17,500 nucleotides of DNA from Botryococcus braunii (GCA_002005505.1 KV908532.1:126340-143839); one strand, 5' to 3'. Counted from the stretch's first letter, positions 8,887 to 15,667 are shown. Notes: generated from the sequence alone by a model not told the origin. Numbers and translations: made by a program.

Positions 8887-10931
8887 ATGCACAGAGAGTT
8901 AGGAGGGGGCGGAGGGAGGGAGCGAGGTAGAGAGGGGGTCGGAAAGACAGGCGCATAAAATTTCACACACACTCACACTCATACAGTTTCTCTCACACAC
9001 AAACACACAGTCCGCTTGCACTCACATGCATATGCTCGCTCACACAATATGCATTCATGGCCATTGTCCACCTCTTGATACTTGATGAAAGCCAATAATA
9101 GGCATGCATGCTGATTTTTGGAAAGATACACCACACAGGGCTGTGTATGGAAAGATATACGATATAGTTCTGTATTCTCAGCCACCATTGCTGTTACATT
9201 GAAAGTGGGGGGGGGGGGGAGATAGAGGGGAGAGGAGGCGGGAGGGGGGGGGAGGGGGACGGGGGAATGTAAGATATACCATATGGTGCTGCACATCAAC
9301 TGCTTTACCATGTGATGCTGTAATTCAGGCACCCATGCTGATATATGGAAGGAACGGGCGTGCTGATTTGCTGGCCATTGGGCAGAAGAGCGGCATGGCT
9401 TGGGGACTGAATCCCGACACAGGTAGGAGGCCAACACGTCCTAGATTGGTGGGTTGCAGTAGCAAAGGGAGTACCACGCAGCCTTTTGGTTTTACATATA
9501 TGAATATCTCAATCTCGGCCACACAGACTCTTTGTTTTACGTACATGTGGGAGTCTCTAACGCTCGATCTGACCAGCCTGCTGCTTTCAATGCCACCTTC
9601 GTTTTGTGTTCAGAATAACTATGTGCATGCTGCCAGCTGCTAGCAAGGCAGTCTTGTCCTTGGCCAAGAGTACCCGTTGACCCCAACCGAGTCCTAAGGT
9701 TCAGCAGTGCCTTTTGACACCAATCAAGTAATATTGTCAGCACTGCCCCTTGAGCCTAGTCAAATAATCTGTCCAGCAGCGCCCCTTGATGCCAATCGAG
9801 TAATGAGGTCTAGCAATGCCCCTTGACCCCCATCAAGTAAACAGGTCCAGCTGTGCCCTTGATGCCAATCAAGCAATCAGGTGCAGCAATGCCCATTGAC
9901 CCCAGTCAAGTTACCATCCCACTTGAACTGGTTATGAAACGTCGCTTGTCATCACCATTCTTGCTGGTTGTTCAAATTTTTCGTGATGACCAATTTTTAG
10001 CAGAGACCTCTGGGAGAGAACAACAAGCATGATTGCTATAGTTGAATATGCTTTTTGTAGCTCAATGCCTTCACGATTCTGAAAAAGCCCATGCTGCTCG
10101 GTGCCCCTGTTGGCGACCCTGTTGACACGGTCCCAAGCCATGCCAGACGGCCATCATCTTTTGAATGCGCCTAATAGCATAGCGGTCAGCGGAGCTCATG
10201 GATTGTGTTGCCGCAGGTGATATAATTTGGGGAACGGACACTAAAGGCACGGCAAGGTATGGTGGTATGATGTTTGGGAGTGCAACTGATGGGGAGCGGA
10301 TCTACATGTCAAACGCCAACACAGGCAACACGGTACGCAGGCTGGCTTGTTCTGTAGAAAAGGCTGACGTGGCTCTGTCACTTCCTGAAATGTGCACGCG
10401 ATGGCTTTGAAATATGTCTCACTGCCAACAACCTTGAATGACGAATAAATCTAAACAGGAGTCGTTACCGGCGAGCTGTGCTACGTGCAGAATTACGAGA
10501 TGATCAACACGTATCCGGGACAAAAGAAATACTCCTGGGGTGGGTACTCCATCGCATTAGATCTGGACGGAAAAATCCTGTGGGAAACAGCCAATCCATA
10601 CCCGATCCTGCTGTCCCCGCTCCGCTTACTCGACAACGAGCCTGGTGGCTTATGGCCTACGTGGGCAGTCAACATTGGGCCCATGTCTGTGGCAAACGGC
10701 GTGGTCTATTGGCCTTCTATGGACTTTTTTGGACACCTCATTTTTCTTGATGCAAAGAACGGCCAAATCTTGGGCAGCTTTTGCACCGGACAGCCTATAG
10801 GATCTTTAGCATGTGGCCCGTCAATTGTGGACGGTACCATATACGTGGGATCCGGCTATGCACAACAAGTAGCACCCAGTCTGCTGTGGCAAGTGTGGGC
10901 CCTTACCCCACCAGCTTTTAACAAGGGGTAA
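3307..10931 (+). CDS. PQQ-type polyvinyl-alcohol-dehydrogenase-like quinoprotein, 18 coding exons
   Basis: Joined exons: 3307-3387, 3539-3655, 3746-3805, 3935-3997, 4456-4507, 4595-4719, 4852-5002, 5359-5613, 6176-6204, 6381-6489, 7284-7305, 7403-7430, 7628-7643, 7757-7893, 8103-8228, 9329-9422, 10217-10324, 10459-10931. They total 2,046 nt, 681 residues plus TAA, with every junction in phase. Residues 1-25 are a signal peptide. Residues 28-124 form a mostly helical extension. Residues 125-681 form a PQQ-enzyme beta-propeller with repeated G-x-(I/L)-x-W blade motifs: GKIIW, GDLIW, GKILW twice, GKLKW, GDIIW. Adjacent cysteines at 318-319 (QCCTFQG) recall the vicinal disulfide next to PQQ in quinoprotein alcohol dehydrogenases. 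Several N-glycosylation sequons fit a secreted protein. Unlike bacterial PVA dehydrogenases, no CxxCH haem-c site is seen. The likely activity is PQQ-dependent oxidation of a secondary alcohol or sugar alcohol; the substrate is unknown. Exons 2-5 are the least certain. Confidence 0.85.
3539..3655 (+). CDS. exon 2: N-terminal extension
   Basis: 39 codons in phase 0 at both ends, after the acceptor GCTTACAG and before the donor GTTATC. It starts [10 protein letters not shown] and ends GASDPWQ, with a sequon at WNTTG. Low-complexity polar middle. Supported by phase and splice sites rather than by homology. Confidence 0.6.
3746..3805 (+). CDS. exon 3: N-terminal extension helix
   Basis: 20 codons, [20 protein letters not shown], phase 0 to 0, between the acceptor AATTGCAG and the strong donor GTGAGT. 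It joins exon 4 to give [14 protein letters not shown], a continuous amphipathic helix across the junction, which supports the model. Confidence 0.65.
3935..3997 (+). CDS. exon 4: N-terminal extension helix
   Basis: 21 codons, [13 protein letters not shown] then ADAETLAR, phase 0 to 0, donor GTAAGG. Joined directly to exon 5 it reads [19 protein letters not shown], another seamless helix. An open stretch at 4224-4346 could be an extra exon (41 codons) but has weak donors and would break that helix, so it was left out. Confidence 0.65.
3998..4455 (+). other. intron 4, with a possible skipped or cryptic exon
   Basis: 458 nt. A stretch from 4224 (acceptor TTTTACAG) stays open in phase 0 to at least 4391. 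It could be spliced at GTGGGA (4347) or GTGACT (4392). Both donors are weak and the peptide ([13 protein letters not shown]...) has no recognised motif. Treated as intronic here. Confidence 0.5.
4456..4507 (+). CDS. exon 5: linker into the propeller
   Basis: 52 nt: [17 protein letters not shown] plus one base (G), acceptor TGTCCAG, donor GTAATA. Phase 1 exit matches exon 6, which starts AT, giving Asp at the junction (VVSDPKYNW). Confidence 0.65.
4595..4719 (+). CDS. exon 6: start of the PQQ propeller
   Basis: Reads [18 protein letters not shown], then [19 protein letters not shown]. The W-x-x-W/H-G...N-x-R-(Y/F)-A pattern followed by I-x-P-x-N-V is the usual entry to PQQ-type propellers in this family. 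Acceptor GTTGCAG, donor GTGTGC, phase 1 to 0. Confidence 0.85.
4852..5002 (+). CDS. exon 7: first blades
   Basis: 50 codons plus [21 protein letters not shown], then a variable insertion ([19 protein letters not shown]) and AAEANTG. DISATP is the family hallmark after the first blade. Acceptor AATTACAG, donor GTGCCG. Confidence 0.88.
5003..5358 (+). other. intron 7
   Basis: 356 nt of unremarkable unique-looking sequence between the donor GTGCCG and the acceptor TTGTTGCAG. No repeats or coding motifs seen. Confidence 0.8.
5359..5613 (+). CDS. exon 8: propeller blades
   Basis: 255 nt, phase 1 to 1. Reads [20 protein letters not shown], then [15 protein letters not shown], an NSTY and an NATN sequon, [13 protein letters not shown] and SPTIYKGG. 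It contains two W-docking motifs. Acceptor TTGTTGCAG, donor GTACGC. Confidence 0.92.
5614..6175 (+). other. intron 8
   Basis: 562 nt between the donor GTACGC and the acceptor GTGCTGCAG. It includes a 106-codon open frame (5728-6048) with no recognised domain, and nothing else notable. Confidence 0.8.
6176..6204 (+). CDS. exon 9: 29-nt microexon
   Basis: Encodes (G)[10 protein letters not shown] between the acceptor GTGCTGCAG and the donor GTGAGA. It completes the split codon from exon 8 (G + TT) and exits in phase 0. The peptide fits the YKGGVYVGVSS(x)EE stretch expected in this family. Confidence 0.9.
6381..6489 (+). CDS. exon 10: vicinal-cysteine region
   Basis: 36 codons plus [21 protein letters not shown], then [16 protein letters not shown]. 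Adjacent cysteines occupy residues 318-319. Acceptor TTTCCTGCAG, donor GTGAGG. Confidence 0.92.
6490..7283 (+). other. intron 10, repeat-rich
   Basis: 794 nt. A C/T-rich tract gives way to (CT)n, then (TG)n and a run of 14 G. A shorter G/T patch lies at 7010-7060, then the near-repeats CCTGCAGGCAA / CCTGCAGCAA / CCTGCAGGCAA at about 7112-7140. It precedes the 22-nt microexon. Confidence 0.9.
6657..6937. repeat. composite CT / TG / G14 simple-sequence tract
   Basis: In order: C/T-rich (6657-6741), (CA)5 (6742-6751), (CT)n of about 45 units (6752-6843), the junction AGACC, (TG)n of about 35 units (6849-6919), T5 and G14 (6924-6937). Homopurine-homopyrimidine and alternating purine-pyrimidine DNA are side by side. 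Reading frames through it (Ser-Leu, Cys-Val, Glu-Arg, His-Thr repeats) are artefacts. Confidence 0.97.
7284..7305 (+). CDS. exon 11: 22-nt microexon
   Basis: Encodes GGAVWGS, phase 1 to 2, acceptor GCTGTGCAG and donor GTGAGT. It joins exon 10 as PPGYYGGAVWGSS, the expected family sequence (GxxGGAVWGSSP). Confidence 0.9.
7403..7430 (+). CDS. exon 12: 28-nt microexon
   Basis: Encodes (S)PPVDPKRNL, phase 2 to 0, acceptor GTCTTGCAG and donor GTGGGT. It supplies the segment between GAVWGSS and VYFGTGNNY. Confidence 0.88.
7628..7643 (+). CDS. exon 13: 16-nt microexon
   Basis: Encodes VYFGTG (last codon split), phase 0 to 1, acceptor GATCACAG and donor GTATGT. Without it, exons 12 and 14 could not be joined in frame or give the conserved VYFGTGNNY motif. 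The polypyrimidine tract upstream is weak. Confidence 0.88.
7757..7893 (+). CDS. exon 14: propeller blade
   Basis: Reads [20 protein letters not shown], then [24 protein letters not shown]. The NNY.VP...D.C motif and the [11 protein letters not shown] blade end are typical of the family. Acceptor CTACTGCAG, donor GTATTG. Confidence 0.93.
8103..8228 (+). CDS. exon 15: propeller blade
   Basis: 42 codons, phase 0 to 0: [20 protein letters not shown], then PYDNCTG and KDWDFGQ. The ADVW...C and DWDFGQ-AP segments are landmark motifs in PVA dehydrogenase homologues. Acceptor GCGGTGCAG, donor GTACAG. Confidence 0.92.
8708..8885. repeat. (CA)n microsatellite with central CCCACA interruption
   Basis: CCCACA-type units at 8708-8727, pure (CA)n at about 8728-8805, an interruption GCACACCCACACCCACACCC at about 8806-8826, and pure (CA)n again to about 8884. 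Confidence 0.97.
9207..9265 (+). repeat. G-rich block with G-quadruplex potential
   Basis: G13 at about 9207-9219, then GAGATAGAGGGGAGAGG, GGAGGGGGGGGG, GAGGGGG and ACGGGGG. More than four G-runs of at least four lie within 60 bases on the transcribed sense strand, inside intron 15 about 65 bases before exon 16. Confidence 0.75.
9329..9422 (+). CDS. exon 16: propeller blade
   Basis: Reads [20 protein letters not shown], then [12 protein letters not shown]. The GQKSGMxWxLNPDTG motif is strongly conserved in this family. Acceptor TAATTCAG, donor GTAGGA, phase 0 to 1. Confidence 0.93.
9423..10216 (+). other. intron 16
   Basis: 794 nt. The middle is occupied by a 36-37-bp tandem array (9666-9919). 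The remainder is unremarkable. Donor GTAGGA, acceptor GCCGCAG. Confidence 0.85.
9666..9919. repeat. 36-37-bp minisatellite, about seven units
   Basis: Units begin CAGC/TAGC at 9702, 9738, 9774, 9811, 9848 and 9884, preceded by a degenerate unit from about 9666. Spacing is 36, 36, 37, 37, 36. The core is GCCCCTTGACCCCAATCAAG followed by TAAT and a variable GGTC. Most units contain CTTGA and TCAAG arms flanking about six bases, a small dyad. There are no spacers, so it is not a CRISPR array. Confidence 0.85.
10217..10324 (+). CDS. exon 17: propeller blade, probable GC donor
   Basis: Reads [20 protein letters not shown], then [17 protein letters not shown]. Using the GC donor (ACAG/GCAACA at 10325) keeps phase 1 and joins to VVTGELC in exon 18. 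A GT donor eight bases downstream (10333) would shift the frame. Acceptor GCCGCAG. Confidence 0.8.
10459..10931 (+). CDS. exon 18: C-terminal blades and stop
   Basis: Contains [34 protein letters not shown], then [35 protein letters not shown] and [18 protein letters not shown], ending in VWALTPP...NKG and TAA at 10929-10931. YVGSGY...VWA(L/F) is the expected family C terminus, where the last blade closes the propeller. The stop codon overlaps a donor-like GGGTAAGC, so a further small exon is possible but not needed. Confidence 0.9.
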
Positions 10932-11754
10932 GCTGGATATCTGAAAACCTCGTGGCCCTTACCTTGCATCCAGTGGATTGCACACGTGAGTGCACATGCG
11001 TCCCTTTTCCAAGTATAATCAGCGTCGCCACAATTCCTGACCTGTGGCTAATGCCAATGCTGGTGGACCAACCGTCCCATGCTGTCTCGCCGAGGCATGA
11101 TCGGATACACATACTCCTAATCCGCCCCGAGACTATACAACGGGGACCCCTACCTCCTGAAGTATTAACAGTGCTATTTATTATGTACTAGTAACACTAT
11201 AAAATAGTTATTAACAATTTTGAATAGCTAGTTTTGCTGCGCATTGACTGTGAACCACTGTTGGTTCGAGCTTCAAGTACTTCATGGAACAGGTCCACAA
11301 GTACAGCAACCTGTGGCGCACGTGTCCTCTGGGGACTCCGTTGCAAAGGCTGGCCTCAATTGTTTCTAAAATATAGCTTAGCACAAGGTGTCTGCTGACG
11401 AGTAAGTGCGGCTTAATAGGATGCTTGATAGGATACTGGCCAAAGTCAGTTTCTCTTCAGACTCCAGGGTCTCCAGCTCTACGCACCCTCTACATTTAAC
11501 CACGTGTCAACACAGGGTTGTGGACGCAACTAGGTGATTAGCGTATCGCGTATCGGTTGTAACAAGGACGCATCATCGCCAGTTGAGTTTGTCTTGACAG
11601 CAGCTCCAGCTGAGCTTGTCATGGCCAAGCAATTGCTAGTACAGTGGCGGTGCTGTGGTGATCAGCAAAGGCTCATCTAAGGCAGTTGACACATGGCGGG
11701 GCAGGTAAAACTTGCTTCTTCTCACCGATGCCTCCGGTTCTCACGGGCTGCATT
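10932..11754. other. 3' flank of the dehydrogenase-like gene; no gene seen
   Basis: An A/T-rich stretch at 11160-11225 (ATTTATTATG, ACTATAAAATAG) is a plausible 3'-processing region, but no canonical AATAAA was found. A short GCGTATC tandem lies at about 11539. No protein motifs recognised in either strand. Confidence 0.5.
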
Positions 11755-11935
11755 GGGGCATCTTGAGCTTCTGCATCCCGTTTTTCTTTCCCCCCTCTAC
11801 TTCGAAGAGTGGCAAAAACAAGGGGCCTCCCAAGCTCTGCATTCCATTTTTTCTCGCTGATTTGAAAGAGTGCAGAAAATGGGGCAGGTTAGGCTTCTGC
11901 ATCCCGATTTCCTCTCTGCTACTGAGCTGCAGGAG
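11755..11935. repeat. degenerate tandem repeat, about 60-67 bp, three units
   Basis: Units start GGGGC at 11755, 11822 and 11881. Each has CTCTGCAT(T/C)CC about 12-20 bases in, then T/C-rich sequence, then (in two units) GAAGAGTG/GAAAGAGTGCA and an A-rich end. On the minus strand the repeat would read as three (K/E)(N/I)GMQ units. This may be coincidental, because the surrounding frame has no known domain. Confidence 0.6.
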
Positions 11936-12194
11936 GATCTGGATCCCTAGGCGCTGCCAGGGTTGATCCTGTCTAGTAGGCATAGCAAGGCCTGTTCCCA
12001 GAAGTAGGCGGCTGCTTAGCTTTGTAGTGAATAGCATATCCACTGGTTGTCGAAGGTACGTGTCAAATTTGCATATTGGATTGAAGTTTTTCTCAAGGGA
12101 CAAGAGCAGACAATACCAATGATTGTGGGGCCCTCTAGGGCATTCCAGGGTCTAGCTCACCCAACTAAGTTAATTCTATCGCTCTGCTTTGTTT
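11936..12194. other. no gene seen
   Basis: Unique-looking sequence. No motif, repeat or RNA gene recognised. Confidence 0.5.
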
Positions 12195-12335
12195 AAGGGG
12201 GCATTAGAGAGCACGGATCCTGAAGAGGTGAGACGCCCAGACCTAGCTAGCTTTCTGCATTTTCATGGAAGCCCCTTACGGTCAGGTCGTACAAAGAAAC
12301 TCAGAATTGCTCTTGCATACGCAGAACCTTATTAG
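12195..12335 (+). pseudogene. possible SAP-domain-like coding relic
   Basis: A 46-codon stretch ends at TAG (12333-12335) and includes DPEEVRRPDLASFLHFHGSP, then LRSGRTKKLRIALAYAE. The pattern L-x-x-F-L-x-x-x-G-x-x-(x)-S-G-x-x-x-K-L-x-x-x-(A/I) recalls the SAP DNA-binding helix-turn-helix, found in chromatin proteins and in many mobile-element-linked ORFs. A pyrimidine-rich stretch ending TTTAAG precedes it, so it may be an exon. The frame after the stop still looks partly coding. Weak call. Confidence 0.25.
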
Positions 12336-12488
12336 CCCTGGCAAGATGTGTTAGCACCTGCAACTGCCAGGAAGTCTTACCTTCATTATGCCCCAGCCTT
12401 CTTTGAACAGACAAATTAGCAGAGCACTGCATGACGTTTGTGCATCCTCAGGAGTAAGAAGAGGAGAATCACGTCTGAAGGGGTTATA

Positions 12489-12572
12489 CATATATATAGT
12501 GATGTAAGATGTCTAGTCAGGACAATGCCGGATTCAAACACAGCACTGAAGGGGTCGAGGTTCAAATCAGGG
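12489..12572 (+). ncRNA. possible tRNA-like relic (SINE head)
   Basis: GTCTAGTCAGGAC at 12511-12523 resembles an A box (compare the tRNA sequence GTCTAGTGGTTAGGA). GGTTCAAATCA at 12559-12569 resembles a B box. The spacing is about that of a tRNA, and a TATATATA run lies just upstream at about 12489-12498. The T-stem does not pair well and no clear acceptor stem is seen, so this would be a decayed tRNA or tRNA-derived element. Confidence 0.25.
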
Positions 12573-13799
12573 AACTTCCTCTTAGTAAGTGTTACGGACC
12601 AGTGGGCGCCAACCCTGAGCAGATATGTTGATAGCCGGGTGAGCCCCTCGGATACAGCGTGTCCTTCCTACCAATATCACGTTGTGGGCCCTTTGAGCCC
12701 TCTAGGGTCGACCTTCAGTGTGATGCATCATGATCATGGCTTGTCTCCATGCAATGAATGTAGTGACAGGCCGAATTTGTTGCGCACTTGTATGAGAAAG
12801 TTACTGTGCATACAGTTTCCTTCTCCCTTTCAGCTTCCTGCAGGGAAGCCCTCGGGTCCAGAGAAGTTTATGGCAACGGTTCTAGCTGTTTTTCCCAGAA
12901 GCCTTGCTACGATCAGGTCAGCCAGCGAATACTCGCGTCCAGTACAGGTGCCAGTTCAGCATCCAATATGGGTCCACTGTATGCAACATTCCAGTTGAGG
13001 TTGCACCATATGCATGTGTACATCGAGAAACTGCAAGCACATACATGTGCAAATCTGCTATTATTTTGGTACGTGTATCTACCGTGGTACTATAGCCGTC
13101 GGATGAACATCGATGATCATATATACGTGCTACAGAATGCTACACACTGTGCATGGAATACACATATGTATACGCCGTGCATAGTATATACCTGCAAGGG
13201 CAGGTGCGCAGACTTTCAGTACTGAAAAATAGCAATGTTAGTAAATTTTCCCGAAACTGTGCACAACATCGTGATGGTATCCGTCCATATTCCGGTCTCC
13301 AGAGGGTGCATGTGCATGGCGTCCAGTTCTTTGTGCGCATAGTGCACACGTGTCTGTTTATTGTAGGTGTACCATATGCATACGCATATGTCGAGTGCTC
13401 CTGGCATATGCATTAGTTCCCCATCATGTGCCAATTGACAAATCGTATGCACTAAGCACGTTATGGGAACTCAGTACACTAGTCATCCTCACAGCTGTGG
13501 GCAGGTGCAGCTCACTACACCATCAGCATAGCAGCGCCACTTGTAGTTGCCCATGATTAGAACCTTTGTTAGAACTGTGCAATGTCACGTTAGGATCTGT
13601 CGGAATTCACTTTAAAGGTATATTGTATACTGTGCTCAAATCCTTCCGGTTCTTGTTTTACATGTTTTCTTCCATCGGGTCCCGAGAACCCCCATTTCCG
13701 GGTGGTTTTTAACGAGAATTGTGTGTGGGGCCTATCAGATGTCCGAGCAGCTGGCAAATAGACACAAGGATCTAGTGTGGGCTCACAATTAGATCCTCA
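12573..13799. other. no confident gene; one exon-like stretch
   Basis: At 12834-12916 a segment lies between a strong acceptor (CCTTCTCCCTTTCAG) and a donor (CAG/GTCAGC). It reads SCREALGSREVYGNGSSCFS, then QKPCYDQ, three cysteines, no family recognised. From 13000 to 13420 the sequence is rich in ATATGCATGTGTAC-type alternating purine-pyrimidine words (CATATGCAT, ACACATATGTATAC). Long open frames at 12438-12998 and 12788-13225 have no recognisable domains. Confidence 0.35.
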
Positions 13800-13817
13800 A
13801 GGACCAACGTTGGTCCT
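13800..13817. repeat. 18-bp perfect palindrome
   Basis: AGGACCAACGTTGGTCCT is its own reverse complement with no spacer. It is also framed by a direct repeat of TCCTCAAG (13794-13801 and 13813-13820). It could be a dyad binding site or an element scar. Confidence 0.85.
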
Positions 13818-14116
13818 CAAGAGGCCGTACTCGCGTGTTAGGAATCGAGTGCGTAATCAAGTGCTATGTCTTGATACAACAAAATACCCTAGGCGTGCTT
13901 TATTGATGTGCAACCTGTGCCCTTAGTCTCTGTAATGTGTAAGCTCTATCGTCATGTCATGCCCCATGTGTCCACTCCAATGAGAATCGCTGCTGCCATC
14001 AGCATATGGCCAGAAAGCTATGGCATGGTCTGCACGCATGTTTCTCTGCAGTTCCCGCGCAAATAATCGACTGTTTACTGCTCAACACCAAAGCTTGTGG
14101 TATATGCGCGCACACA

Positions 14117-14119
<3 letters not shown>
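13818..14119. other. no gene seen
   Basis: Unremarkable sequence leading into the TG microsatellite. Confidence 0.5.

Positions 14120-14190
<71 letters not shown>
14120..14190. repeat. (TG)n microsatellite
   Basis: About 35 uninterrupted TG units following GCGCGCACACAGACG. Confidence 0.97.
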
Positions 14191-14191
<1 letters not shown>

Positions 14192-14887
14192 ACGCTTGCC
14201 GAACCACGCGCGTGTGCGACAAGACAATATGGTCTGGTAAGGGTATCTGTACAGAGAAGGATGGGTCAGTCTGAAATCAGACTTCAGAAGACATGGTTGA
14301 AGTCAGTTTTCCAATGGCCATTTACAGAATCGACTCGCCACACATGTGGCAGAGATCCGACTGACAAAAAATTTACACGGACACAATCTGAACTAAACTT
14401 CCGCAACTTCTCACTGCCTTCTACCCTACGCCGACCTGCTGCAGACATCTGGATCCTGCCGCAGCACAAGCTCGATCAACAAGGAAGGCCAGGCACGTGC
14501 CTCAGACATATGCAGCCATACGGTGGGGCAATGCATGCGCCCCGCAAAACCCCAAAATTTCAGAACAGGCGTCGCACCCACAGGAACCTGCGCAGCTTCG
14601 TCGCGAAACCTTTTCATTTCAGCGGTACACACTGGCAGCGCGGCCCAATCTATATGGATTCCGGTTCTTCCACAAAATGTATGAAACGTGGAAGCACCTC
14701 TCTCGCTCAATTCATGCGCAGAACCTGTACCTCATGCACAGAACCTGTACCTCTGAAGCCTGTAGGGACTTTCTACGCGTGTCACATGGCAGATGCTCTG
14801 CATACAGAAGAAGAATCCCTTGACAATCAAATATCTGCGATCACACAAATGCCATCGCTGTAGACGCTGTCTGCACCTATCCCTACC

Positions 14888-14888
<1 letters not shown>
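14191..14888 (+). other. unrecognised open sequence between two microsatellites
   Basis: One plus-strand frame stays open for about 225 codons from the TG tract to 14863. It has no hydrophobic core, recognisable motif or convincing start. It is rich in Arg, Thr, Ser and Pro. It includes a tandem duplication at 14712-14751. Probably non-coding. Confidence 0.3.
14712..14751. repeat. 20-bp tandem duplication
   Basis: TCATGCGCAGAACCTGTACC is followed immediately by TCATGCACAGAACCTGTACC; one G/A difference in 20. Confidence 0.95.

Positions 14889-14977
<89 letters not shown>
14889..14977. repeat. (CA)n microsatellite
   Basis: About 43 uninterrupted CA units, in the complementary orientation to the TG tract at 14120-14190. 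Confidence 0.97.
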
Positions 14978-14978
<1 letters not shown>

Positions 14979-15062
14979 GATGCACGCGTCTAGCGGTTTT
15001 ATGTAACACCTGCCGTCATGGGCAGTGATGTACACCCTCACTTCACCTTTCTCCCTTTCTAG

Positions 15063-15667
15063 AAGACCTCCTAGCTAAAATCTCAGCTGGCCCCCTCTAC
15101 CGAACTTTGGAAGCTGTTGGCACCCGGTCGGTGCGTGCCATCCTAAGTCGACATTTCTCAATTAAAAAATCCCCGTCCGCCAGGCAAGACAGGGACATAC
15201 ACGTCATAAGGGGGTGCAAGAAGGCAATCAAGGCCTTCACAAGGTCTACCATGTACTGCGTACTATGCATGCATATACGCGATACAACATCAGGAAGACG
15301 AGTTGGAGTGACGGTTATTTGCGGCTCGCCACAAGCGGGCCAAAGCTCTGTTCCCCTATTATTCGTGTACAGGAGCCCTCCCCAAGGGGGGGAGGGGCAT
15401 GAAATCAGGGTTACCAGGGGTCACGCAGACAGAGGCCAATGCACGTTACTCGAGTCACCAGCTCTGCTAATCACCCGGCAAGGCCGAGCGTTTCGGAGCG
15501 GTACGAAAACACCAAGCGGTGTAAAACACAGAACCCCATCACATCCGGCCATCTGCGGAGGGGCATGTCCACATGTGCGCTTGCTTCCGAAAACTGAGCT
15601 CAGTTTAAGACAGGCCGTCTGTCCCCAAGCCGACTTGATTGCATGCAACGCGTGTGTGGCAGCTTGA
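15063..15667 (+). other. unrecognised open frame after a strong acceptor-like site
   Basis: A long pyrimidine tract ending CTCCCTTTCTAG (acceptor-like, to 15062) precedes about 200 open codons ending at the TGA of 15665-15667. The first part reads EDLLAKISAGPLYRTLEAVG, then TRSVRAILSRHF, and looks protein-like; the rest does not. It includes a GC-rich hairpin at 15376-15396. No family recognised; could be an exon fused to intronic read-through, or chance. Confidence 0.2.
15376..15396. repeat. GC-rich inverted repeat
   Basis: CCCTCCCC (15376-15383) and GGGGAGGG (15389-15396) are perfect complements separated by five bases. No T-run follows, so it does not look like a Pol III terminator. Confidence 0.7.

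Larger units (their letters stand above)
8229..9328 (+). other. intron 15, repeat-rich
   Basis: The longest intron (1,100 nt). It holds a purine-rich stretch (8385-8550), a long (CA)n microsatellite and a G-rich block, and ends at the acceptor GTAATTCAG. No coding motif recognised. Confidence 0.9.

Noticed and set aside
9666..9919. CRISPR-like array
   Set aside because: Repeat length (36-37 bp) is in the CRISPR range, but the units abut with no unique spacers and all diverge; it is a minisatellite inside a eukaryotic intron.
10925..10935. Donor-like GGGTAAGC at the stop codon suggesting another exon
   Set aside because: The C terminus already matches where the family's propeller closes (YVGSGY...VWAL), and no good downstream exon was seen.
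11226..11275. tRNA-like TAGCTAGTTTTG ... GGTTCGAGC
   Set aside because: A/B spacing is too short for a tRNA and no cloverleaf stems form.
12438..12998. 186-codon plus-strand frame
   Set aside because: No motif or hydrophobic pattern. It crosses the tRNA-like relic and an acceptor-like site, and is likely chance.
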